NCBI GenBank assembly: GCA_963681505.1
Contig: OY811986.1
Span: 6,279,738 to 6,343,737 of the forward strand
Direction: 5' to 3'
From: Eunapius fragilis
Taxonomy: Eukaryota > Porifera > Demospongiae > Spongillida > Spongillidae
DNA: 64,000 nt
Below the pieces are notes generated by a model. That model was not told the origin of the DNA and did not search any database. It worked only from the letters and a program-made list of their open reading frames with translations. The translations under genes were made by a program, and so were the position numbers. Positions 27,301 through 37,100 of this stretch are shown one piece after another. How positions within the stretch are numbered: the first letter of the stretch is position 1; each line of letters starts with the position of its first letter.

Positions 27301-29189
27301 AGCATGGTGTAAATAAAACAAACTAATGGAGTTGCGATCCTACTTCATGGAACGAACGAGTAACCTGTTTTCTTTCTATGAATAATGCCTTCTGTATAAT
27401 CAGCTCATTGGTTTGGCTGTACCATGCAAATAGATTAGTGGTTCCCTCCCATACATTTCTATGGGTGAAAACTGGTTAACTTCCCACCAAAGTGTAAATA
27501 AAACAAACTAGTTGAGTTGCGATCCTACTTCATGGAACGAACGAGTAACCTGTATTCTTTCTATAAATACTGCCTCCTGTATAATCAGCTCATTGGTTTG
27601 GCTGTTCCATGCAAATAGATTAGTGGTTCCCTCCCATACATTTCTATTGGTGAAAATTGGCTATCTTCCCACCAAGGTGTTAATAAAACAAACTAATGGA
27701 GTTGCGATCCTACTTCATGGAACGAACGAGTAACCTGTTTTCTTTCTATAAATACTGCCTGCTCTATATTCAGCTCATTGGTTTGGCTGTACCATGCAAA
27801 TAGATTAGTGGTTCCCTCCCATACATTTCTATGGGTGAAAATTGGCTATCTTCCCACCAAGGTGTTAATAAAACAAACTAGTTGAGTTGCGATCCTACTT
27901 CATGGAACGAATGAGTAACCTGTTTTCTTCCTATAAATACTGCGTTATCTATAATCAGCTCATTGGTTTGGCTGTACCGTGCAAATAGATTAGTGGTTCC
28001 CTCCCATACATTTCTATGGGTGAAAATTGGCTAACTTCCCACCAAGGTGTTATTAAAACAAACTAGTGGAGTTGCGATCCTACTTCATGGAACGAACAAG
28101 TAACCTGTTTTCTTTCTCTAAATAATGCCTCCTGTATAATCAGCTCATTGGTTTGGCTGTACCATGCAAATAGATTAGTGGTTCCCTCCCATACATTTGT
28201 ATGGGTGAAAATTGGCTATCTTTCCACCAAGGTGTTAATAAAACAAACTAATGGAGTTGCGATCCTACTTCATGGAACGAACGAGTAACCTGTTTTCTAT
28301 CTCTAAATAATGCCTTCTGTATAAACCTACAGGAGTCATACATTGAGATACTTGACTCCTGCAGGAGTCATACATACCATCATACTTGACTCCTGCAGGA
28401 GTCATACATGGTGATACTTGACTCCTGCTGGAGTCATACATAATGACATACTTGACTCCTGCAGGAGTCATGCATTGAGATACTTGAATCATGCAGGAGT
28501 CATAAATACTTGAGTCCTACAGGAGTCATTGAGATACTTGACTCCTGCAGGAGTCGTACATGCCAACATATTGACTCCTACAGGAGTCATACATTGAGAT
28601 ACTTGACTCCTGCAGGAGTCATACATACCAACACACTTGACTCCTGCAGGAGTCATACATGGAGATTCTTGACGCCTGCAGGAGTCATACATAATGACAT
28701 ACTTGACTCCCGCAGGAGACATGCATTGAGATACTTGACTCCTGCAGGAGTCATATATACCAACATACTTGACTCCTACAGGAGTCATACATTGAGATAC
28801 TTGACTCCTGCAGGAGTGATACATACCAACATACTTGACTCCTGCAGGAGTCATACATGGAGATACTTGACTCCTGCTGGAGTCATACATAATGACATAC
28901 TTGACTCCTGCAGGAGTCATGCATTGAGATACTTGACTCCCGCAGGAGTCATACATGCCAACATACTTGACTCCTACAGGAGTCATACATTGAGATACTT
29001 GACTCCTGCAGGAGTCATACATACCAACATACTTGACTCCTGCAGGAGTCATACATGGAGATTCTTGACGCCTACAGGAGACATACATAATGACATACTT
29101 GACTCCTGCAGGAGTCATGCATTGAGATACTTGACACCTGCAGGAGTCATACATGGAGATACTTGACTCCTGCAGGAGTCATACATAAT

Positions 29190-30125
29190 GACATACTTGA
29201 CTCCTGCAGGAGACGTACATAATGACATACTTGACTCCTGCAGGAGTCATGCATTGAGATACTTGACTCCTGCAGGAGTCATGCATACCAACATACTTGA
29301 CTCCTACAGGAGTCATACATTGAGATACTTGACTCTTGCAGGAGTGATACATACCAACATACTTGACTCCTGCAGGAGTCATACATGGAGATACTTGACT
29401 CCTGCTGGAGTCATACATAATGACATACTTGACTCCTGCAGGAGTCATGCATTGAGATACTTGACTTCTGCAGGAGTCATACATACTTGACTCCTACAGG
29501 AGTCATGCATTGAGATACATGACTCCTGCAGGAGTCATACATGCCAACATACTTGACTCCTACAGGAGTCATATATTGAGATACTTGACTCCTGCAGGAG
29601 AAATACATACCAACATACTTGACTCCTGCAGGAGTCATACATGGAGATTCTTGACGCCTACAAGAGACATACATAATCACATACTTGACTCCTGCAGGAG
29701 TCATGCATTGAGATACTTGACTCCTGCAGGAGTCATATATACCAACATACTTCACTCCTATAGGAGTCATACATTGAGATACTTGACTCCTGCAGGAGTC
29801 ATACATACCAACATACTTGACACCTGCAGGAGTCATACATACCAACATACTTGACACCTGCAGGAGTCATACATGGAGATACTTGACTCCTGAAGGAGTC
29901 ATACATAATGACATACTTGACTCCTGCAGGAGACGAACATAATGACATACTTGACTCCTGCAGGAGTCATGCATTGAGATACTTGACTCCTGCAGGAGTC
30001 ATGCATACCAACATATTTGACTCCTACAGGAGTCATACATTGAGATACATGACTCCTGCAGGAGTCATACATACCACCATACTTGACTCCTGCAGGAGTC
30101 ATACATGGAGATACTTGACTCCTGC
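29190..30125. repeat. Minisatellite B segmental duplication, copy 1
   Basis: This stretch recurs 1,546 bp downstream. Shared rare variants are GGAGACGTACAT, TTGACTCTTGCAGG, the spacer-less TCATACATACTTGACTCC, ATTCTTGACGCC, and TTCACTCCTATAGGAGTC. Copy 1 has one extra 34 bp unit near 29.82 kb, after which the offset becomes 1,512 bp. Confidence 0.82.
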
Positions 30126-30735
30126 AGGAGTCATACATACCAACATACTTGACTCCTACAGGAGTCATACATTGAGATACTTGACTCCTGCAGGAGTCAT
30201 ACATACCAACATACTTGACTCCTGCAGGAGTCATACATGGAGATTCTTGACGCCTACAGGAGACATACATAATGACATACTTTACTCCTGCAGGAGTCAT
30301 GCATTGAGATACTTGACTCCTGCAGGAGTCATATATACCAACATACTTGACTCCTACAGGAGTCATACATTGAGATACTTGACTCCTGCAGGAGTGATAC
30401 ATACCAACATACTTGACTCATGCAGGAGTCATACATGGAGATACTTGACTCCTGCTGGAGTCATACATAATGACATACTTGACTCCTGCAGGAGTCATGC
30501 ATTGAGATACTTGACTCCTGCAGGAGTCATACATGCCAACATACTTGACTCCTACAGGAGTCATACATTGAGATACTTGACTCCTGCAGGAGTCATACAT
30601 ACCAACATACTTGACTCCTGCAGGAGTCATACATGGAGATTCTTGACGCCTACAGGAGACATACATAATGACATACTTGACTCCTGCAGGAGTCATGCAT
30701 TGAGATACTTGACACCTGCAGGAGTCATACATAAT

Positions 30736-31640
30736 GACATACCGGACTCCTGCAGGAGACGTACATAATGACATACTTGACTCCTGCAGGAGTCATGCAT
30801 TGAGATACTTGACTCCTGCAGGAGTCATGCATACCAACATACTTGACTCCTACAGGAGTCATACATTGAGATACTTGACTCTTGCAGGAGTGATACATAC
30901 CAACATACTTGACTCCTGCAGGAGTCATTCATGGAGATACTTGACTCCTGCTGGTGTCATACATAATGACATACTTGACTCCTGCAGGAGTCATGCATTG
31001 AGATACTTGACTTCTGCAGGAGTCATACATACTTGACTCCTACAGGAGTCATGCATTGAGATACTTGACTCCTGCAGGAGTCATACATGCCAACATACTT
31101 GACTCCTACAGGAGTCATACATTGAGATACTTGACTCCTGCAGGAGTCATACATACCAACATACTTGACTCCTGCAGGAGTCATACATGGAGATTCTTGA
31201 CGCCTACATGAGACATACATAATGACATACTTGACTCCTGCAGGAGTCATGCATTGAGATACTTGACTCCTGTAGGAGTCATATATACCAACATACTTCA
31301 CTCCTATAGGAGTCATACATTGAGATACCTGACTCCTGCAGGAGTCATACATACCAACATACTTGACACCTGCAGGAGTCATACATGGAGATACTTGACT
31401 CCTGCAGGAGTCATACATAATGACATACTTAACTCCTGCAGGAGACGAACATAATGACATACTTGACTCCTGCAGGAGTCATGCATTGAGATACTTGACT
31501 CCTGCAGGAGTCATGCATACCAACATACTTGACTCCTACAGGAGTCATACATTGAGATACATGACTCCTGCAGGAGTCATACATACCACCATACTTGACT
31601 CATGCAGGAGTCATACATAGAGATACTTGACTCCTGCAGG
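30736..31640. repeat. Minisatellite B segmental duplication, copy 2
   Basis: This is the counterpart of 29190-30125 with the same ordered variants (GGAGACGTACAT, TTGACTCTTGCAGG, ATTCTTGACGCC, TTCACTCCTATAGGAGTC, GGAGACGAACAT, CATACCACCATAC) and one unit fewer. Downstream of about 31640 the array carries more changes than the centre, as expected at an array edge. Confidence 0.8.
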
Positions 31641-31930
31641 AGTCATACATAATGACATACTTGACTCCTTCAGGAGTCATGCAATGAGATACATGACTCC
31701 TGCAGGAGTCATGTATACCAATATACTTTACTCCTACAGGAGTCATAGATTGAGATACTTGACACCTGCAGGAGTCATACATAACAACATACTTGACTCC
31801 TGCAGGAGTCATACATGGAGATACTTGACTCCTGCAGGAGTCATACATAATGACATACTTGAATCCTGCAGGAGTCATGCATTGAAATAATTGACTCCTG
31901 CAGGAGTCATAAAAACCAACATAATTGACT

Positions 31931-33470
31931 TGGTAATGGGATTGGTAATGGGATTGGTAGTGGGATTGGTAACGGAATTGGTAGTGGGATTGGATGTGGG
32001 ATTGGTAGTGGTAGTGGTAGTGGGATTGGTAGTGGGATTGGTAATGGTAGTGGAAGTGGTAGTGGGATTGGTAGTGGGATTGGGATTGGTAGTGGGATTG
32101 GTAGTGGGATTGGTAGTGGGATTGGTAGTGGGATTGGTAGTGGGATTGGTAGTGGGATTGGTAGTGGGATTGGTAGTGGGATTGGTAGTGGGATTGGTAG
32201 TGGTAGTGGTTGTGGTAGTGGGATTGGTAGTGGGATTGGTAGTGGGATTGGTAGTGGGATTGGTAGTGGGATTTGTAGTGGGATTGGTAGTGGGATTGGT
32301 AGTGGGATTGGTAGTGGGATTGGTAGTGGAATTGGTAGTGGGATTGGTAGTATAATTGGTAGTGGGATTGGTAGTGGGATTGGTAGTGGGATTGGTAGTA
32401 GGATTGGTAGTGGGATTGATAGTGGGATTGGTAGTGGGATTTGTAGTGGGATTGGTAGTGGGATTGGTAGTGGGATTGGTAGTGGTAGTGGTAGTGGGAT
32501 TGGTAGTGGTAGTGGTAGTGGTAGTGGTAGTAGGATTGGTAGTGGGATTGGTAGTGGGATTGGTAGTGGGATTGGTAGTGGGATTGGTAGTGGGATTAGT
32601 AGTGGGATTGGTAGTGGGATTGGTAGTGGGATTGGTAGTGGGATTGGTAGTGGGATTGGTAGTGGGATTGGTAGTGGGATTTGTAGTGGGATTGGTAGTG
32701 GGATTGGTAATGGGATTGGTAGAGGTAGTGGTAGTGGTAGTGGGATTGGTAGTGGGATTGGTAGTGGGATTGGTAGTGGGATTGGTAGTGGGATTGGTAG
32801 TGGGATTGGTAGTGGGATTGGTAGAGGGATTGGTAGTGGGATTGGTAGTGCGATTGGTAGTGGGATTGGTAGTGCGATTCGTAGTGGGATTGGTAGTGGG
32901 ATTGGTAGATGTAGTGGGATTGGTAGTGGGATTGGTAATGGTAGTGGTAGTGGTAGTGGGATTGGTAGTGGGATTGGAAGTGCGATTGGTAGAGGTAGTG
33001 GGATTGGTAGTGGGATTGGTAATGGTAGTGGTAGTGGTAGAGGGATTGGTAGTGGGATTGGTAGTGGGATTGGTAGTGGGATTGGTAGTGGGATTGGTAG
33101 TGGGATTGGTAGTTAAATTGGTAGTGGGATTGGTAGTGGGATTGGTAGTGACAGTGGTAGTGGGATTGGTAGTGGGATTGGTAGTGGGATTGGTAGTGGG
33201 ATTGGTAGTGGGATTGGTAGTGGGATTGGTAGTGGGATTGATAGTGCGATTGGTAGTGGCAGTGGTAGTGGGATTGGTAGTGGGATTGGTAGTGGGATTG
33301 GTAGTGGGATTGGTAGTGGGATTGGTAGTGGGATTGGTAGTGGGATTGGTAGTGGGATTGGTAGTGGGATTGGTAGTGGGATTGGTAGTGGGATTGGTAG
33401 TGGGATTGGTAGTGGGATTGGTAGTGGGATTGGTATTGGGATTGGTAGTGGGATTGGTAGTGGGATTGGT
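31931..33470 (+). repeat. Minisatellite C, array 1: (GGGATTGGTAGT)n
   Basis: The array has 12 bp units GGGATTGGTAGT mixed with 6 bp GGTAGT half-units. The first few read GGTAATGGGATT. The + strand is almost free of C. The array starts directly after a truncated family B unit (ATAATTGACT) and ends at GGTATTATTACAG, where D block 1 begins. It lacks the AATTCTAG island and the GCTAGCGGG near-terminal motif found in later arrays, so it looks like an older or separately evolving copy. Confidence 0.97.
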
Positions 33471-34147
33471 ATTATTACAGATTGTACCCGTGAAAGTGCA
33501 GCAATCGGTACAAGCGCGTTGAATTGTGCCGAATTGTTGCATATTGCCCCCTCGAAAGTGCACCAATCCGTCGCAGCGCGCCGAATAGTTACAGAATGAT
33601 CCCGTGAAAGTGCAGCAATCCGTCGCAGCTCGCCGAATTGTTACAGATTGGTTCCGCGAAAGTGGTGCAATCTGTCGCAGCGCGCCGAATTGTGCCGAAT
33701 TGTTGCAGATTGATCCCGCAAAAGTGCACCAATCCGTTGCAGCGCGCCGAATTGCTCTGAATTGTTACAGATTGAACCCGTGAAAGTGCAGCAATTGGTC
33801 GCAGCGCGCCGAATTGTGCCGAATTGTTGCAGATTGATCCCGCGATAATGCAGCAATCCGTCGCAGCGCACCGAATTGTTGCAGATTGATCCCGGCGAAG
33901 CGCACCAATCCGTCCATGCGCACCGAATTGCGCCGAATTGATACAGATTGATCCCGTGAAAGTGCAACAATCTGTCGCATCGCGCCGAATTGCGCTGAGT
34001 TGTTACAGATTGATCCCGTGAATGTGCAGCAATCGGTCGTACCACGCCGAATTGCGCCGAATTGTTACAGATTGGTCCATCCGAAGGGCACCAAACCGTC
34101 CATGCGCGTCTAAATGCGCCGAATTGATAGGGATTGATCCCGCCATA
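33471..34147 (+). repeat. Minisatellite D, block 1 (62 bp CpG-rich units), divergent copy
   Basis: Tandem units of about 62 bp contain CAGATTGATCCCGTGAAAG, TGCAGCAATCCGTCGCAG and CGCGCCGAATTGCGCCG, with some 52 bp short units that lack one CCGAATTGCG step. The block opens with ATTATTACAGATTGTACCC and closes with TCCCGCCATAAGGGATTGG; that closing join differs from all later D blocks. It shares the GGTTCCGCGAAAGTGGTGC unit with blocks 5 and 6. Short reading frames on either strand are by-products of the repeat. Confidence 0.95.
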
Positions 34148-37100
34148 AGGGATTGGTAGCGGGATTGGTAGTGGTAACCGAAGTGGTAGTGGGATTGGTA
34201 GTGGGATTGGTAGTGTAGTGGAAGTGGGATTGGTAGTGGTAGTGGGATTGGTAGTGGTAGTGGTAGTGGGATTGGTAGTGGGATTGGTAGGGGTAGTGGT
34301 AGAGGTAGTGGGATTAGTAGTGGTAGTGGTAGTGGTAGTGGGATTGGTAGTGGATTGGTAGTGGGATTGGTAGTGGTAATTGTAGTGGTAGTCTGATTGG
34401 TAGGGGTATTAGTAGTGGTAGTGGTAGTGGGATTGGTAGTAGTAGTGGTAGTGGTACTGGGATTGGTAGAGGGAGTGGTAGTGGGATTGGTAGTGGGATT
34501 AACAGTGGTAATTGTAGTGGTTGCGTGAATGGTAGTGGGATTGGTAGTGGGAATGGTAGTGGTGGTGGTAGTGGGATTGGTAGTGGGATTGGTAGTGGAT
34601 TGTTAGTGGGATTGGTAGTGGGATTGGTAGTGGTAGTGGTAGTGGGATTGGTAGTGGGATTGGTAGTGGGATTGGTAGTGGGATTGGTAGTGGGATTGGT
34701 GGTGGGATTGGTAGTGGGATTGGTAGTGGGATTGGTAGTGGGATTGGTAGTGATAGTGGTAGTGGGATTGGTAGTGGGATTGGTAGTGGGATTGGTAGTG
34801 GGATTGGTAGTATGATTGGTAATGGGATTGGAAGTGCTAGTGGTAGTGGGATTGGTAGTGGGATTGGTAGTGGGATTGGTAATGGGATTGGTAGTGGGAT
34901 TGGTAGTGGGATTGGTAGTGGGATTGGTAGTGGGATTGGTAGTGGGATTGGTAGTGGGATTTGTAGTGGTAGTGGTAGTGGTAGTGGGATTGGTAGATTG
35001 GTAGTGGGATTGGTAGTGGGATTGGTAGTGGGATTGGTAGTGGGATTGGTAGTGGGATTGGTAGTGGTAGTGGTAGTGGGATTGGTAGTGGTAGTGGTAG
35101 TGGTAGTGGGATTGGTAGTGGGATTGGTAGTGGTAGTGGTAGTGGGATTGGTAGTGGGATTGGTAGTGGGATTGGCATTGGGATTGGTCATGGGATTGGT
35201 AATGGGATTGGTAGTGGGATTGGTAGTGGGATTGGTAGTTGGATTGGTAGTGGGATTGGTAGTGGTACTGGTAGTGGGATTGGTAGTGGGATTGGTAGAG
35301 GGATTGGTAGTGGGATTGGTAGTGGGATTGGTAGTGGGATTGGTAGTGGGATTGGTAGTGGGATTGGTAGTGGGATTAGTAGTGGGATTAGTAGAAGTAG
35401 TGGTAGTGGTAGTGGGATTGGTAGTGGGATTTATAGTGGTAATTCTAGTGGTAGTGGGATTGGTAGGGGAATTGGTAGTGGTAGTGGTAGTGGGATTGGT
35501 AGTGGTAGTGGTAGTGGGATTGGTAGTGGGATTGGTAGTGGGATTGGTAGTGGGATTGGTAGTGGGATGGGTAGTGGTAGTGGTAGTGGGATTGGTAGTG
35601 GTAGTGGTAGTGGTAGTGGGATTGGTAGTGGGATTGGTAGTGGGATTGCTAGTGGGAATGGTAGTGGGATTGATAGTGGGATTGGTTGTGGTAGTGGTAA
35701 TGGGATTGGTAGTGGGATTGGTTGTGGGATTGCTAGTGGGATTGGTAGTGGGATTGGTAGTGGAATTGGTAGTGGTAGTGGTAGTGGGATTGGTAGTGGG
35801 ATTGGTAGTGGGATTGATAGTGGGATTAGTATTGGTAGTGGTAGTGGGATTGGTAGTGGTAGTGGTAGTGGTAGTGGTAGTGGGATTGGTAGTGGGATTG
35901 GTAGTGGGATTGGTAATGGGATTGGTAGTGGGATTGGTAGTGGGATTGGTAGTGGGATTGGTAGTGTTAGTGGTAGTGGGATTGGTAGTGGGATTGGTAG
36001 TGGGATTGGTAGTGGGATTGGTAGTGGGATTGGTAGTGGGATTGGTAGTAGGATTGGTAGTGGGATTGGTAGTGGGATTGGTAGTGGTAACCGAAGTGGT
36101 AGTGGGATTGGTAGTGGGATTGGTAGTGTAGTGGAAGTGGGATTGGTAGTGGTAGTGGGATTGGTAGTGGTAGTGGTAGTGGGATTGGTAGTGGGATTGG
36201 TAGGGGTAGTGGTAGAGGTAGTGGGATTAGTAGTGGTAGTGGTAGTGGTAGTGGGATTGGTAGTGGATTGGTAGTGGGATTGGTAGTGGTAATTGTAGTG
36301 GTAGTCTGATTGGTAGGGGTATTAGTAGTGGTAGTGGTAGTGGGATTGGTAGTAGTAGTGGTAGTGGTACTGGGATTGGTAGAGGGAGTGGTAGTGGGAT
36401 TGGTAGTGGGATTAACAGTGGTAATTGTAGTGGTTGCGTGAATGGTAGTGGGATTGGTAGTGGGAATGGTAGTGGTGGTGGTAGTGGGATTGGTAGTGGG
36501 ATTGGTAGTGGATTGTTAGTGGGATTGGTAGTGGGATTGGTAGTGGTAGTGGTAGTGGGATTGGTAGTGGGATTGGTAGTGGGATTGGTAGTGGGATTGG
36601 TAGTGGGATTGGTGGTGGGATTGGTAGTGGGATTGGTAGTGGGATTGGTAGTGGGATTGGTAGTGATAGTGGTAGTGGGATTGGTAGTGGGATTGGTAGT
36701 GGGATTGGTAGTGGGATTGGTAGTGGGATTGGTAGTGGGATTGGTAGTGGGATTGGTAGTGGGATTGGTAGTGGGATTGGTAGTGGGATTTGTAGTGGTA
36801 GTGGAGGTGGTAGTGGGATTGGTAGATTGGTAGTGGGATTGGTAGTGGGATTGGTAGTGGGATTGGTAGTGGGATTGGTAGTGGGATTGGTAGTGGTAGT
36901 GGTAGTGGGATTGGTAGTGGTAGTGGTAGTGGTAGTGGGATTGGTAGTGGGATTGGTAGTGGTAGTGGTAGTGGGATTGGTAGTGGGATTGGTAGTGGGA
37001 TTGGTATTGGGATTGGTCATGGGATTGGTAATGGGATTGGTAGTGGGATTGGTAGTGGGATTGGTAGTGGGATTGGTAGTGGGATTGGTAGTGGTACTGG

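Larger units (their letters stand above)
18460..28325 (-). repeat. Satellite A, right arm: inverted 185 bp monomers, about 53 copies
   Basis: This is the same monomer as the left arm, read on the opposite strand: GGTTTGGCTGTACCATGC, CCCTCCCATACATTTC and GAACGAACGAGTAACCTG recur every 185 bp. The arm has its own subfamilies (TACCATGCTAATAG, GATCGGTTTGGCTGTTTAA, AAGTGGTTCCC) and also shares several with the left arm. Its first two thirds are a 15-monomer higher-order repeat. From about 24.5 to 26.0 kb the monomers alternate as dimers of 370 bp. The array ends abruptly at TGCCTTCTGTATAA, where family B begins. Confidence 0.98.
28326..31930. repeat. Minisatellite B: tandem 18 bp palindromes, about 109 copies
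   Basis: The core TGACTCCTGCAGGAGTCA is a perfect 18 bp palindrome containing a PstI site. It repeats every 32 or 34 bp, separated by spacers of 14 bp (TACATTGAGATACT, TACATGGAGATACT, TGCATTGAGATACT) or 16 bp (TACATACCAACATACT, TACATAATGACATACT, and TATATACC or TACATGCC forms). Spacers follow a six-step cycle of about 198 bp, and one palindrome per cycle has the centre CCTACAGG, which breaks perfect symmetry and the PstI site. Alternating 32 and 34 bp units sum to 66 bp, so long reading frames stay open on both strands without coding. No relationship to A, C or D is visible. Confidence 0.97.

Noticed and set aside
1-28325. CENP-B box in satellite A (GTTCGTTCCATGAAG)
   Set aside because: It matches the TTCGNNNNA half of the CENP-B box but lacks the CGGG half in all monomers inspected.
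433-28492. About 27 open frames of 62-73 codons recurring through satellite A
   Set aside because: They start at TTG, span more than one monomer (222 bp against 185), exist only where the CTCAACTAG variant occurs, and are copies of one non-coding repeat. A 185 bp period changes register at each unit, so no longer protein could be built.
28326-31930. CRISPR array (regular palindromic repeats with short spacers)
   Set aside because: The spacers are only 14-16 bp, belong to six recurring types and are not unique. There is no leader and no cas gene, and the setting is eukaryotic satellite DNA.
28326-31930. Array of AP-1/GCN4 binding sites
   Set aside because: Each half reads TGACTCC, lacking the terminal A of TGACTCA. 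The two halves lie 6 bp apart, unlike a bZIP dimer site.
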